Source: Saccharothrix sp. NRRL B-16348 (GTDB taxonomy: Bacteria; Actinomycetota; Actinomycetes; Mycobacteriales; Pseudonocardiaceae). Taken from it: a stretch of 55,706 bases of DNA. The position numbers and the translations under genes are program-made. The DNA lies in contig NZ_LGED01000226.1 in NCBI RefSeq assembly GCF_001280085.1, positions 1 to 55,706 on the forward strand, read 5' to 3'. Numbering within the stretch: the first letter of the stretch is position 1; every line of letters begins with the position of its first letter. The notes under the pieces are model-generated. The model was given only the letters and a program-made list of their open reading frames with translations, was not told where the DNA came from and did not search any database. Shown one piece after another: positions 1 through 8,981 of this stretch.

Positions 1-219
1 GACGAAGCCCACGTCGGCGAGTTTGCGCAGGTGGTGCGAGCAGGTGGACTGGCTGACCCCGACGGCCTCGGTCAACGCGCCGACGGTGATCTCGCCGGGG
101 TGGGTGGCGACGGTGTGCAGCAGGCGCACGCGGGTCGGGTCGGCCAGGCAGGCGAACCACTCGGCGTAGGTCGAGGCGTCCTCGGGCGCGAGGCCCACGG
201 CGGGCAGCGTCGTCGTCAT
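1..219 (-). CDS. ArsR/SmtB-family repressor, 3' end outside window
   Basis: Partial gene: the end runs off the left edge and only the first 73 codons from the ATG at 217-219 are visible. They contain the winged-helix part of an ArsR-type metalloregulator: CLADPTRVRLL at residues 24-34 and the recognition helix VGVSQSTCSHHLRKL at 53-67. Cys24 and Cys60 are possible metalloid ligands; the classical ELCVCDL motif is not there. It is divergent from a flavoprotein/MFS pair, and an interrupted inverted repeat lies in the gap. From this layout I infer a repressor released by an arsenic- or antimony-like inducer; the inducer itself cannot be read from the sequence. Confidence 0.85.
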   Translation of the reverse strand, partial: MTTTLPAVGLAPEDASTYAEWFACLADPTRVRLLHTVATHPGEITVGALTEAVGVSQSTCSHHLRKLADVGFV

Positions 220-230
220 GGGGCACAGAG

Positions 231-274
231 TATCGACAAGTACCGATGGTTGCATCCATCGAGACTACTCGATA
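231..274. promoter_or_regulatory. Candidate ArsR operator in divergent promoter region
   Basis: Nested inverted repeats lie between the ArsR gene and the flavoprotein gene: outer arms TATCGA (231-236) and TCGATA (269-274), inner arms CGATGG (244-249) and CCATCG (256-261) around TTGCAT. The region is locally AT-rich, as expected for a divergent promoter. The position suits an operator that represses both directions. Inference only. Confidence 0.5.
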
Positions 275-320
275 CATTGCCCACTGTTCGATCGAGGGTC
301 GCCGATGAAAGAGGTTTCTG

Positions 321-1649
321 GTGGACGAGCTTCCTGTGGTCGTGGTCGGGGCGGGACCGGTCGGGTTGGCGGCGGCGGCACACTTGCTGGAACGCGGCTT
401 GCGGCCGTTGGTGCTGGAAGCGGGCCCGCAGGCGGGCGCGGCGGTGGCGCAGTGGCGGCACGTGCGGTTGTTCTCGCAGTGGTCCGAGCTCGTCGACCCG
501 GCCGCGCGCCGACTGCTGGAGCCCACCGGGTGGCGTGCGCCCGACCCTGACGGCTACCCGACCGACGGCTACCCGACCGGCGAGCAGTGGGCGGCCGAGT
601 ACCTGGTGCCGCTGGCCGAGGCGTTGGGCGACCACGTCCGCGTGAAGGCCCGCGTGGTCGGCGTCGCCCGCCGCGGCCGGGACCGCGTCGTGGACTCCGG
701 CCGCGACACCGAACCCCTGACCGTCCACATCGACAACGGCGAACGGATCACCGCACGGGCCGTCATCGACGCCTCGGGAACGTGGGGCGAACCGAACCCG
801 CTCGGCGGCGACGGGCTGCCGGCCGCCGGAGAGCGGGAAGCGGCGGACCGGATCGGCTACCGCGTGCCGGACGTCGTGGGCGAGCAGGCCCGGTACGCGG
901 GCAAGAGGATCGCCGTGGCCGGCAGCGGGCACTCCGCGCTCACCGCCCTGATCGCACTGACGGACCTGGCGGACAAGCACCCCGGCACCCACGTGACCTG
1001 GCTGCTCCGCCGCGGCACGGTCGGCGCAGTGTTCGGCGGCGGCGAGGCGGACCAGCTGCCTGCGCGTGGCGCGTTGGGGTTGCGGGCGCGGGCGGCGGTG
1101 AAGGCCGGGCACGTCGAGGTGGTCACCGGTTTCCGCACCGCGGCCGTCGAGCGTGACGGCGAGCGCCTGGTGCTGGTGTCGGAGGACGGGCACCGCCTCG
1201 ACGCGGTGGACGAGGTCGTGTCGCTGACCGGGTTCCGGCCGGACCACTCGTGGCTGTCGGAGGTGCGGCTGGACCTGGACCCCGTGCTGCAGGCCCCCAC
1301 CAGGCTGGCGCCGCTGGTCGACCCGAACGTCCACTCCTGCGGCTCGGTCTACCCGCACGGCGCAAATGAATTGCGGCACCCGGAGCCCGGCGTGTACCTG
1401 GTGGGCATGAAGAGTTACGGGCGCGCGCCCACGTTCCTCGCGCTGACCGGCTACGAACAGGTCCGCAGCGTCGCCGCCGAGATCGCGGGCGACCACGAGT
1501 CCGCCGCCGAGGTCGAGCTGACGCTGCCCGAGACCGGTGTCTGCGGCGGGTCCGGCGTGTTCGACGTCGAGCCGACGTCCTCCGGCGGCGGCTGCTGCGC
1601 CGCGCCGGTGGCGGAACTGACGCTCACCGCCCCGAGTGCCCGGAGCTGA
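321..1649 (+). CDS. FAD/NAD(P)-dependent flavoprotein of an ars-type operon
   Basis: A 442-aa flavin monooxygenase / thioredoxin-reductase-like protein. The FAD dinucleotide motif GAGPVGLAA is at residues 10-18 and a second Rossmann motif (AVAGSGHSAL) is near residue 200, so it should bind FAD and NAD(P)H. The GTG start at 321 has AAAGAGG at 308-314. The C-terminal tail is rich in glycine and cysteine (Cys near residue 407 and a Cys-Cys pair near 424-425), unusual for the family and suggestive of thiol or metalloid contact. The MFS gene overlaps its end by 14 bp, and ArsR is divergent. ArsO-like flavoproteins occur in actinobacterial ars operons; assignment to that group is inferred from context and substrate is unknown. 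Confidence 0.8.
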   Translation: MDELPVVVVGAGPVGLAAAAHLLERGLRPLVLEAGPQAGAAVAQWRHVRLFSQWSELVDPAARRLLEPTGWRAPDPDGYPTDGYPTGEQWAAEYLVPLAEALGDHVRVKARVVGVARRGRDRVVDSGRDTEPLTVHIDNGERITARAVIDASGTWGEPNPLGGDGLPAAGEREAADRIGYRVPDVVGEQARYAGKRIAVAGSGHSALTALIALTDLADKHPGTHVTWLLRRGTVGAVFGGGEADQLPARGALGLRARAAVKAGHVEVVTGFRTAAVERDGERLVLVSEDGHRLDAVDEVVSLTGFRPDHSWLSEVRLDLDPVLQAPTRLAPLVDPNVHSCGSVYPHGANELRHPEPGVYLVGMKSYGRAPTFLALTGYEQVRSVAAEIAGDHESAAEVELTLPETGVCGGSGVFDVEPTSSGGGCCAAPVAELTLTAPSARS

Positions 1650-2886
1650 ACTCGCGCGGCCCGGCGTGCTCAGGGGACACGCCGGGCCGCGCCGCGTGCT
1701 GGTGGTGCTGTGCCTGACCCAGATCACCGGCTGGGGCGTGCTGTTCTACGGCTTCCCGGTGCTCGCGCCGGCGATCGGTGCGGACGCGGGGTGGTCCGGC
1801 ACGGCGGTCATCGGCGCGTTCTCGGTGGCGCAGCTGGTCAGCGCGGTGGTCGGGGTGCCGGTCGGCAGGCTGCTCGACCGGCACGGGCCGCGCGTGGTGA
1901 TGACGATCGGGTCGCTGCTGGCCGTCGGCGCGCTGGCGGTGGTCGCGTCGGCGCGGTCGCTGCCCTGGTTCTACGCGGGCTGGGTGCTGGTCGGCGTGGC
2001 CATGGCCGGTGTGCTGTACCAGCCGGCGTTCGCCGCCCTGACCCGCTGGCACGGCCCGGAACGCCGGGTGGCCGCGCTGACCGTCGTCACGTTGGCGGGC
2101 GGGCTGGCGAGCACCGTGTTCGCCCCGCTCACCGCCCTGCTGGCCGCGCACCTGGACTGGCGGCAGACCTACCTGGTGCTCGGCGCCGTGCTGGCCGTGC
2201 TCACGGTGCCCGCGCACCTGTTCGGCCTCCGCCTGCCGTGGCCCGACCACCCGGCCACCTCGGACACCCGTCGGCCGACCACGATCGTGCGCAGCAGCCC
2301 GTTCGTGCTGCTCGTCGTGTCGATGAGCATCGGCGCGCTGGCCGTGTACGCGATCGTGGTCGCCATGGTGCCGTTGTTCGCCGAACGCGGCCTCTCCACC
2401 ACCACCGCCGCGTGGGCGCTCGGCCTGGGCGGCGTCGGACAGGTCCTCGGACGTCTCGCCTACGGGCGTCTGGTCGCGAGATCCGGGGTGAAGGCCAGGA
2501 CCGCCGGTGCCCTGCTCGCGGCGGCCGCCACCACCCTCCTGTTGGGACTGGTCCCGGGACCGGCGTTCGCCCTGATCGCCGCCGCGGTGCTGGCGGGTGT
2601 GGTCCGGGGTGCCTTCACGCTCATCCACGCCACCGCCGTCACCGACCGCTGGGGCACGACCTACTACGGGCAGCTCAGCGGCGTGCTCCACGCGCCGTTG
2701 ACGATCACGGCCGCCGTGGCGCCGTGGGCCGCGACCGCGCTCGCCGGGACGCTGGGCGGCTACCCGGCCGTGTTCACCGTGCTGGCCGCGTTGGGCGTGG
2801 TCGCGGCGGTGGTCTCCCTCAAGTCCGTGCCGCCCTACACTGTGGGCCACGACTTCCGTGGGGGACGCAGTGGCAGTGAGCAGTGA
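1636..2886 (+). CDS. MFS transporter, probable exporter
   Basis: A 416-aa polytopic protein with about 12 hydrophobic segments and the MFS loop 2-3 signature GRLLDRHGPR near residues 76-85. The GTG start overlaps the flavoprotein end by 14 bp and has no clear Shine-Dalgarno sequence, so translational coupling is likely. The ArsR-flavoprotein-MFS order suggests that it exports a product made or sensed by the operon, perhaps an oxidised or organic metalloid species; this is inference. It is not obviously ArsJ, because no GAPDH-like partner is adjacent. The last codons overlap the start of the next gene. Confidence 0.85.
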   Translation: MPGAELARPGVLRGHAGPRRVLVVLCLTQITGWGVLFYGFPVLAPAIGADAGWSGTAVIGAFSVAQLVSAVVGVPVGRLLDRHGPRVVMTIGSLLAVGALAVVASARSLPWFYAGWVLVGVAMAGVLYQPAFAALTRWHGPERRVAALTVVTLAGGLASTVFAPLTALLAAHLDWRQTYLVLGAVLAVLTVPAHLFGLRLPWPDHPATSDTRRPTTIVRSSPFVLLVVSMSIGALAVYAIVVAMVPLFAERGLSTTTAAWALGLGGVGQVLGRLAYGRLVARSGVKARTAGALLAAAATTLLLGLVPGPAFALIAAAVLAGVVRGAFTLIHATAVTDRWGTTYYGQLSGVLHAPLTITAAVAPWAATALAGTLGGYPAVFTVLAALGVVAAVVSLKSVPPYTVGHDFRGGRSGSEQ

Positions 2887-3229
2887 CCAGTTCTTCCGGG
2901 TGGTGGACGCGCTCGTCGACGTCCAGCGCGCGGAAGGCGGCGACTACAGCTCGTTCAGCGTGCGCGGCAAGCGCTTCGGCTACTACTGGCCGCGCACGCA
3001 GACCGTCGGCCTGAAGCAGCTGCTGTCCGAGCAGCAGGCGCTGGTCGCCGAGCGGCCGGACGTCTTCGAGGAGCAGTTCACGTCCGGCGGTTTCGGCTGG
3101 GTGGTCGTCCAGCTGGCCGGCATCGAGGCCGACGAGCTGGCCGAGCTGGTCTTCGAGGCCTGGCGCCTGTCCGCGCCCGAGGACCTGATCGCCCAGGTCC
3201 CCGACCCGGCGCGGCAGGCGCGCCGCTAG
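2876..3229 (+). CDS. MmcQ/YjbR family protein
   Basis: About 117 aa. The pattern of a start MSSDQFF..., a central FGYYWPRT segment, a GGFGWVVVQLAG segment and a C-terminal LVFEAWRLSAP helix fits MmcQ/YjbR (CyaY-like fold) proteins, whose biochemical role is unknown. GTG codons at 2858, 2870 and 2876 are all in frame. I chose 2876 because GGGGGA at 2860-2865 is about 10 bases upstream and it gives the usual family N-terminus. The start lies inside the end of the MFS gene. A TACACT hexamer at 2837-2842 might give it its own promoter. Confidence 0.8.
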   Translation: MSSDQFFRVVDALVDVQRAEGGDYSSFSVRGKRFGYYWPRTQTVGLKQLLSEQQALVAERPDVFEEQFTSGGFGWVVVQLAGIEADELAELVFEAWRLSAPEDLIAQVPDPARQARR

Positions 3230-3254
3230 CCGGACGCGCCTGCCGGACCGCAGG

Positions 3255-4865
3255 TCAGTCCGTGCCCGCGACGAGGGGTTCCAGCGACACCTCGGGGTGC
3301 AGGCGCCGCAGGACGGCCAACGCGGTCGAGTCGGTGAACAGCGCCAGGTGGGTGCCGTCCTCGCGGGTGAGCACCTCGTGGCCGCGGCTGTCGACGACGG
3401 CCCGGTGGGCGGGGTCGGGCAGACGCCGCACCACCGTGTACGGCAGTCGTTCCAGGCGGACGGGCGACTTGAACTCCGCGTCCAGCCGGTGCGCGGCGAC
3501 CTCGAACTGCATCGGTCCGACGGCGGCGAACACGGGCGCGCCGTCACCGCGTCGCGCCGAGCGCAGGATCTGCACGACGCCTTCGGACCCGAGCTGCTCG
3601 ATGCCCCGGCGGAACTGCTTGGACCGGCTCAGGTCCGCCGGGCGGACCACCGCGAAGTGCACGGGCGCGAAACTGGGCAGCCCGGGGAAGCGCACCGCGG
3701 GCCGGTCGGTGTAGAGCGTGTCGCCCACCCGCAGCGAGTGGGCGTTGACGAGGCCGATCACGTCGCCCGGGAACGCGGTGTCCAGCGTGGAGCGCTGCTG
3801 CCCGAAGACCTGCTGGACGTACTTGGTGGCGAACGGCTTGCCGGTGGTCGCGTTGGTGACCACCATGCCCCGCTCGAACACCCCGGAGCAGACGCGGGCG
3901 AAGGCGATCTGGTCCCGGTGGGAGGGGTCCATGCCGGTCTGGACCTTGAACACGAACGCGGAGAACGGCGCGTCGAGCCCGCGTGGCCGCGCGTCGACGT
4001 CCGGGCGCGGCGTCGGTCGCGGCGCGAGGTCGACCAGCAGGTCCAGCAGGTGCTTCACGCCGAAGTTGAGCACGGCCGAGCCGAACAGCACCGGCGTGGC
4101 GGACGCGTTCAGGAAGCGGCCCAGGTCGAAGTCACCGCCGGAGGCGGACAGCAGGTCGACCTCCTCGACCGCACGCGTCCAGTCGGCGCCTTCCTCGGCC
4201 TCCGCGCGGGCGGGGTCGAGGCGTTGCTGGCCGGCCGCCGTGGCGCCGCCCGCCGTGCGCGAGTAGCGGATGAACTGCCCGTCACGGCGGTCCAGCACGC
4301 CCCGGAAGTGGCCTGCCTCGCCGACCGGCCACGTCAACGGCATCGGTTGCAGCCCGATGCGCTCCACGAGCTCGTCGCACAGCTCCAGCGCGTCGCGACC
4401 GGGCCGGTCCCACTTGTTGACGAACGTGATCACCGGGATGCCGCGGTGCCGGCACACGTCGAACAGCTTGAGCGTCTGCGGTTCCAGGCCCTTGGCGGCG
4501 TCCAGCAGCATCACGGCCGAGTCGACGGCCGCGAGCACCCGGTAGGTGTCCTCGGAGAAGTCGGCGTGGCCGGGCGTGTCGAGCAGGTTGACGACCGCGT
4601 CGCCGTAGGCGAACTGCAACGCCGCCGAGGTGATGGAGATGCCCCGCGCCTTCTCCATCTCCATCCAGTCCGACACCACGCCGCGCCGGCCGGACTTGCC
4701 GTGCACCGCGCCCGCCTCGGAGATCACCCTGGCGTGCAGGGCGAGCGCCTCGGTCAACGTGGACTTGCCCGCGTCCGGGTGGCTGATCACCGCGAACGTG
4801 CGCCGCCGATCCGCCTCCCGCAGCACATCGGCGGGTGAGGCCGTCACCGGACCTGCGGTGGTCAT
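3255..4865 (-). CDS. prfC: Peptide chain release factor 3 (RF3)
   Basis: A 536-aa translational GTPase with the complete G-domain: G1 SHPDAGKST at residues 28-36, G3 DTPGHADF near 96-103, G4 NKWD near 150, then EF-Tu-like and RF3 C-terminal domains. RF3 uses GTP to release RF1/RF2 from ribosomes after termination. The ATG at 4863-4865 is preceded by AGGAGAA. It converges with the YjbR gene (26-bp gap) and is divergent from the MerR gene. A partial copy of the palindromic sequence found at the RNase J start lies about 40 bp upstream, so shared control is possible. Confidence 0.95.
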   Translation of the reverse strand: MTTAGPVTASPADVLREADRRRTFAVISHPDAGKSTLTEALALHARVISEAGAVHGKSGRRGVVSDWMEMEKARGISITSAALQFAYGDAVVNLLDTPGHADFSEDTYRVLAAVDSAVMLLDAAKGLEPQTLKLFDVCRHRGIPVITFVNKWDRPGRDALELCDELVERIGLQPMPLTWPVGEAGHFRGVLDRRDGQFIRYSRTAGGATAAGQQRLDPARAEAEEGADWTRAVEEVDLLSASGGDFDLGRFLNASATPVLFGSAVLNFGVKHLLDLLVDLAPRPTPRPDVDARPRGLDAPFSAFVFKVQTGMDPSHRDQIAFARVCSGVFERGMVVTNATTGKPFATKYVQQVFGQQRSTLDTAFPGDVIGLVNAHSLRVGDTLYTDRPAVRFPGLPSFAPVHFAVVRPADLSRSKQFRRGIEQLGSEGVVQILRSARRGDGAPVFAAVGPMQFEVAAHRLDAEFKSPVRLERLPYTVVRRLPDPAHRAVVDSRGHEVLTREDGTHLALFTDSTALAVLRRLHPEVSLEPLVAGTD

Positions 4866-4900
4866 TCGCGTTCTCCTGGGCTCGGCGGATTCCACAAAAT

Positions 4901-4920
4901 CTACCCTCACGTTACGGTAG
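4901..4920. promoter_or_regulatory. Candidate MerR operator (degenerate copy)
   Basis: ACCCTCACGT (4903-4912) matches 10 bases of the left arm of the perfect palindrome at 5403-5425; the right half is diverged but keeps ACG (4914-4916). CTACC/GGTAG also pair at the ends of the interval. The site sits between divergent prfC and merR. Read toward prfC it adjoins a TAGATT -10-like hexamer, an arrangement MerR proteins often use inside promoters. Confidence 0.5.
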
Positions 4921-4983
4921 CCTCCGGTCGTGCCGCACCGGGTGCCACAATGGTCGAACCTATTCGGAGTCGGAAGGGATCTT

Positions 4984-5367
4984 GTGGGCGGGCAGATGCA
5001 GATCGGCGAGGTGGCCGACCGGACCGGCCTGTCGCTGCGCACGATCCGCTACTACGAGGAAGTCGGCCTGGTCGTGCCGAACGCCCGCAGCCAGGGCGGG
5101 TTCCGCCTCTACACCGAGCCCGACGTCGACCGCCTCCAGGTGATCAAGCGCATGAAGCCGCTCGGCTTCCAGCTGGAGGAGATGCGCGAGCTGCTGACCA
5201 TCCTCGACGCCCTCTCCGCCCCCGAGGACGAGGACCGCGACAAGCACCTCGACCGCCTCGCGCGGTTCCACACGACGGCCGAGGAGCGCTGCGACGAACT
5301 CCGCGCCCAGTTGCGGATCGCCGAGGACTTCGCGGGCACCCTGCGGGCCCACCTGCCCCGCGGCTGA
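4984..5367 (+). CDS. MerR-family transcriptional regulator
   Basis: About 127 aa with an N-terminal MerR helix-turn-helix and wing (IGEVADRTGLSLRTIRYYEEVGL), then a coiled-coil dimerisation helix after residue 75. There is no C-terminal cysteine cluster, so it is not an obvious metal or SoxR-type sensor, and no long effector-binding domain. The start is GTG 4984 with GGAAGGGA at 4971-4978; ATG 4996 is an alternative. It is divergent from prfC and 63 bp upstream of the RNase J gene. Similar 21-23-bp elements lie on both sides of it, consistent with control of itself, prfC and RNase J. The inducer is unknown. Confidence 0.88.
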   Translation: MGGQMQIGEVADRTGLSLRTIRYYEEVGLVVPNARSQGGFRLYTEPDVDRLQVIKRMKPLGFQLEEMRELLTILDALSAPEDEDRDKHLDRLARFHTTAEERCDELRAQLRIAEDFAGTLRAHLPRG

Positions 5368-5402
5368 GCGCCCCGAACCCGGGCCGGCTGTTCGGACCCG
5401 AG

Positions 5403-5425
5403 CACCCTCACGTAACGTGAGGGTG
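5403..5425. promoter_or_regulatory. Perfect 11-bp-arm palindrome over RNase J translation start
   Basis: Arms CACCCTCACGT (5403-5413) and its exact complement (5415-5425) flank one central A. The right arm contains the GAGGG (5419-5423) that serves as Shine-Dalgarno sequence for ATG 5431, and ends in the alternative GTG start at 5425. It could be a MerR operator or, as RNA, a hairpin that hides the ribosome site. Confidence 0.7.
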
Positions 5426-5430
5426 TGACC

Positions 5431-7107
5431 ATGGCTCGAACCTCCACCCCTCCCCCGGCCCTCACCCCCGGCGCGCTGCGCGTCATCGCCCTCGGCGGGC
5501 TCGGTGAGATCGGCCGGAACATGACCGTGTTCGAGCACGAGGGCAAGCTGCTCGTCGTCGACTGCGGGGTGCTGTTCCCCGAGGAGCACCAGCCCGGGGT
5601 GGACGTGATCCTGCCCGACTGGACCTGGATGCGCGACCGGCTGGACGACGTGGTCGCGGTCGTGCTGACCCACGGGCACGAGGACCACATCGGCGGCGTG
5701 CCCTACCTGCTGCGCGAACGCGCCGACATCCCCGTCATCGGCTCGCGCCTGACGTTGAGCCTGCTCGCCGCCAAGCTCGTCGAGCACCGCATCACGCCGG
5801 TCACGGTGGAGGTCAAGGAGGGGCAGCGGTTCGCACGCGGCCCGTTCGACCTGGAGTTCCTGGCGGTCAACCACTCCATCCCGGACGGCCTGGCCATCGC
5901 CATCCGCACCGCCGCCGGCCTGGTGCTGCACACCGGCGACTTCAAGATGGACCAGTTCCCGCTGGACGGCCGGATCACCGACCTGCGCGGCTTCGCCCGC
6001 CTCGGCGAGGAGGGTGTCGACCTGTTCCTGGTCGACTCCACCAACGCCGACGTGCCCGGCTTCACCACCGCCGAGAAGGACCTGGCCCCCGCCATCGACG
6101 AGGTGTTCCGCACCACGCCGCGCCGGGTCATCGTGTCCAGCTTCGCCAGCCACGTGCACCGCATCCAGCAGGTCCTCGACGCCGCCCACGCCCACGGCCG
6201 CAAGGTCGCCTTCGTGGGGCGCTCCATGGTCCGCAACATGGCCGTGGCCACCGAGCTCGGCTACCTCAAGGTGCCCGACGGCCTGGTCGTGGACATCAAG
6301 CGCATGGACCGGATGCCTCCCCACCTGGTGACCCTGGTGTGCACCGGCTCCCAGGGCGAGCCGATGGCCGCCCTGTCCCGCATGGCGGGCGGCGACCACT
6401 CGATCCAGGTCGAGGAGGGCGACACCGTCCTGCTGGCCAGCTCGCTGATCCCCGGCAACGAGAACGCCATCTACCGGGTCATCAACGGCCTGACCGACCG
6501 CGGCGCGAACGTGGTGCACAAGGGCAACGCGAAGGTCCACGTCTCCGGCCACGCCAGCGCCGGCGAACTCGTCTACTGCTACAACATCGTGCAGCCGTCC
6601 AACGTCCTGCCCGTGCACGGCGAGGCACGACACCTGCGCGCCAACGCCGAACTGGCCATCAAGACCGGCGTGGACCGCGACCGCGTGCCGATCGCCGCCA
6701 ACGGCCACGTCATCGACCTCCAGGACGGCCGCGCCCGCGTCACCGGCAAGGTCGAGATCCACAACATCTACGTCGACGGGCAGACCGTCGGCGGCGTCAC
6801 CGAGGCCTCGCTGGCCCAGCGCCGCACCCTCGGCGAGGAAGGCGTCATCACCGTCGTCGCCATCGTCGACATCGACTCCCGCCGGCTCGCCGAACCGCCG
6901 GACTTCATCGCCCACGGCTTCGAGCACGACGCCTCCACCTTCGCCCCCGCCATCCCCGCGATCGAGAAGGCGCTGGTCGGCGCGAACGAACGCGGCGTCA
7001 CCGACTTCGAGGAACTCGAACGGCTCATCGCACGCGAGGTGCAGAACTGGGCGTACCGGACCCACCGCCGTCGGCCGGTGGTCATCCCGGTGGTCATCGA
7101 GGCCTGA
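5431..7107 (+). CDS. rnj: Ribonuclease J
   Basis: A 558-aa metallo-beta-lactamase/beta-CASP ribonuclease. The zinc-binding motif HGHEDHIGG is at about residues 81-89, followed by HTGDFK, the beta-CASP region with SSFASHVHR, and the C-terminal part with PVHGEARHLRANAE. RNase J has 5'-3' exonuclease and endonuclease activity in mRNA turnover and rRNA maturation. The ATG at 5431 is preferred (GAGGG seven bases upstream); GTG 5425 is in frame. The usual actinobacterial neighbour dapA is absent here, so this may be a second copy; that needs the rest of the genome. Its ribosome site lies in a palindrome. Confidence 0.95.
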   Translation: MARTSTPPPALTPGALRVIALGGLGEIGRNMTVFEHEGKLLVVDCGVLFPEEHQPGVDVILPDWTWMRDRLDDVVAVVLTHGHEDHIGGVPYLLRERADIPVIGSRLTLSLLAAKLVEHRITPVTVEVKEGQRFARGPFDLEFLAVNHSIPDGLAIAIRTAAGLVLHTGDFKMDQFPLDGRITDLRGFARLGEEGVDLFLVDSTNADVPGFTTAEKDLAPAIDEVFRTTPRRVIVSSFASHVHRIQQVLDAAHAHGRKVAFVGRSMVRNMAVATELGYLKVPDGLVVDIKRMDRMPPHLVTLVCTGSQGEPMAALSRMAGGDHSIQVEEGDTVLLASSLIPGNENAIYRVINGLTDRGANVVHKGNAKVHVSGHASAGELVYCYNIVQPSNVLPVHGEARHLRANAELAIKTGVDRDRVPIAANGHVIDLQDGRARVTGKVEIHNIYVDGQTVGGVTEASLAQRRTLGEEGVITVVAIVDIDSRRLAEPPDFIAHGFEHDASTFAPAIPAIEKALVGANERGVTDFEELERLIAREVQNWAYRTHRRRPVVIPVVIEA

Positions 7108-7464
7108 GGCGTCCGCCGCCCGCCCGCAGCCGTTCCCGCACGGCGGCGTGCGCGGCGGCACGCTCCCGGTCCGTGCGGCGGGGGCGGACCGGGGATGCGG
7201 TCGAAGTCGTCCTGGTCCGGCGCGGGGACCACGTCCAGGTCGACGGGCCGTGACGTGCGGAGAGCTTCCTCACGACCGGTCCGCCCGATCCGGGACCAAC
7301 AGTGACGTCAGGGTAGGGTTGCCGAGGTTGCGCCGGAGAAGCCGCGGCCCGTCACGAACCCCGCTCCCCGGCTCGCCACGAGGCAGGCACTCGGTCGGGC
7401 GCTGCCCCCTTGTTCACCGCGCGAGCCGCCCTCGCCCGCTCGCGACAAGTCCCCGAGGTGTCGA
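7108..7464. other. Intergenic region between RNase J and SulP genes
   Basis: 357 bases without a convincing gene. On the minus strand, 7094-7273 has a 59-codon frame from a GTG; GC-rich third positions seem to change frame partway, so it may be a decayed fragment or chance. On the plus strand a TAGGGT hexamer at 7313-7318 could be a -10 for the SulP gene, giving a leader of about 140 bases. ACGTCAGGGT beside it resembles one half of the palindrome at 5403-5425. Confidence 0.4.
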
Positions 7465-8961
7465 TTGTCCTCGCACGAGGCGCCCGCACGTCCCACCCTG
7501 CTCTCGCGCGTCCGCGTGAACTGGTTCGCCAACACCCGCGCGGACCTGCTCTCCGGCCTCGTCGTCGCCCTGGCGCTGATCCCCGAGGCGCTGTCGTTCT
7601 CGATCATCGCCGGCGTCGACCCGAAGGTGGGCCTCTACGCCTCGTTCACCATCGCGATCATCATCGCCTTCGCGGGCGGGCGGCCCGGCATGATCTCCGC
7701 CGCCACCGGCGCGATGGCGTTGGTGCTGGTGCCCCTGGTGCGCGACCACGGCGTGGAGTACCTGTTCGCCGCCACGATCCTGACCGGCGCGTTCCAGGTC
7801 GTGTTCGGGCTGGTCGGCGTGCACAAGCTCATGCGCTTCGTGCCCCGGACCGTCATGGTCGGCTTCGTCAACGCCCTGGCGATCCTGCTGTTCACCGCCC
7901 AGATCCCGCACATCACCGGCGGCGGCTGGCCCGTCGTCGCGCTGGCCGCGCTCGGCCTGGCGATCATCTACCTGCTGCCGAAGCTCACCAAGGTCGTCCC
8001 GTCGCCGCTGGTCGCGATCGTGGTGGTCACCTCGCTCACGGTGTTCCTGCACATCGGCGTGCCCACGGTGGGTGACATGGGCGACCTGCCCGACGCGCTG
8101 CCGTTCTTCGGCCTGCCGATGGTGCCGTTCACGATCGAGACGCTGACGATCATCGCGCCCTACGCCCTCACGCTGGCCGTCGTCGGCCTGGTCGAGTCGC
8201 TGCTGACCGCGCAACTGCTCGACGACCTCACCGACACCCCGTCCGACAAGGGGGTGGAGGTCCGCGGGCAGGGCATCGCCAACGTCGCCACCGGTTTCCT
8301 CGGCGGCATGGCCGGCTGCGCGATGATCGGCCAGTCGATCATCAACACCAAGTCCGGCGGCCGCACCCGGCTGTCGACCCTGTCGGCCGGCGTGTTCCTG
8401 CTGATCCTGGTCTACACCCTCGGCCCGGTCGTCTCGCTGATCCCGATGGCGGCGCTCGTCGCCGTGATGGTCTTCGTGTCGATCAGCACGTTCGACTGGT
8501 CCAGCGTCAAGCCCTCCGGCCTGCGCCGCGCGCCACGCAGCGAGACCGCCGTCATGGTCGTCACCGTCGGCACCGTGGTGGCCACCCACAACCTCGCCCT
8601 CGGCGTCATCGCCGGCGCACTCCTCGCCGCCGTGTTCTTCGCCCGCCGCGTCGCCCACCTGGTCGACGTCTCCAGCGTCCTGGACCCCGACGGCCGCATC
8701 CGCGTCTACGCGCTGACCGGCGAGCTGTTCTTCGCCTCCACCAACGAACTCATGCACTCGTTCGACTACGCGGAGGACGTCGACAAGGTCGTCGTCGACC
8801 TGTCCGGCGCCCACGTCTGGGACAGCTCCGCGGTGGCCACCCTCGACGCCGTCACCGCCAAGTTCGCCGCACGCGGCGTCGAAGTCGAGATCGTCGGGCT
8901 GAACCCGCACAGCGAGCAGCTGCACAGCAAGCTCACCGGGCAGCTCACCGGCTCCCACTGA
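7465..8961 (+). CDS. SulP-family anion transporter with STAS domain (BicA-like)
   Basis: A 498-aa SulP/SLC26 transporter with about 12-14 membrane segments. The opening [20 protein letters not shown] is the SulP signature region, and residues about 400-495 form a cytoplasmic STAS domain ([10 protein letters not shown] ... [15 protein letters not shown]). BicA-type members carry bicarbonate with sodium and others carry sulfate; this substrate cannot be read. The start is TTG 7465 with GAGG at 7455-7458. It stands alone and converges with a lipoprotein gene. The second SulP gene at 43351-44958 differs, being preceded by an ArsR regulator. Confidence 0.9.
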   Translation: MSSHEAPARPTLLSRVRVNWFANTRADLLSGLVVALALIPEALSFSIIAGVDPKVGLYASFTIAIIIAFAGGRPGMISAATGAMALVLVPLVRDHGVEYLFAATILTGAFQVVFGLVGVHKLMRFVPRTVMVGFVNALAILLFTAQIPHITGGGWPVVALAALGLAIIYLLPKLTKVVPSPLVAIVVVTSLTVFLHIGVPTVGDMGDLPDALPFFGLPMVPFTIETLTIIAPYALTLAVVGLVESLLTAQLLDDLTDTPSDKGVEVRGQGIANVATGFLGGMAGCAMIGQSIINTKSGGRTRLSTLSAGVFLLILVYTLGPVVSLIPMAALVAVMVFVSISTFDWSSVKPSGLRRAPRSETAVMVVTVGTVVATHNLALGVIAGALLAAVFFARRVAHLVDVSSVLDPDGRIRVYALTGELFFASTNELMHSFDYAEDVDKVVVDLSGAHVWDSSAVATLDAVTAKFAARGVEVEIVGLNPHSEQLHSKLTGQLTGSH

Positions 8962-8981
8962 CGACTTGCCCGAGGCCCGGG

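Noticed and set aside
1636..2886. ArsJ organoarsenical exporter
   Set aside because: ArsJ is normally encoded with a GAPDH gene; none is here, so only a general MFS call is justified.
4960..7161. 733-codon open frame antisense to merR and RNase J
   Set aside because: Composition is His/Asp/Gly/Val/Arg-rich, as expected of an antisense shadow of a GC-rich gene; the sense strand encodes clear MerR and RNase J proteins.
7094..7273. 59-codon minus-strand frame between RNase J and SulP
   Set aside because: No ribosome site, mixed third-position GC and low-complexity Arg/Pro content; kept only as a note on the intergenic region.
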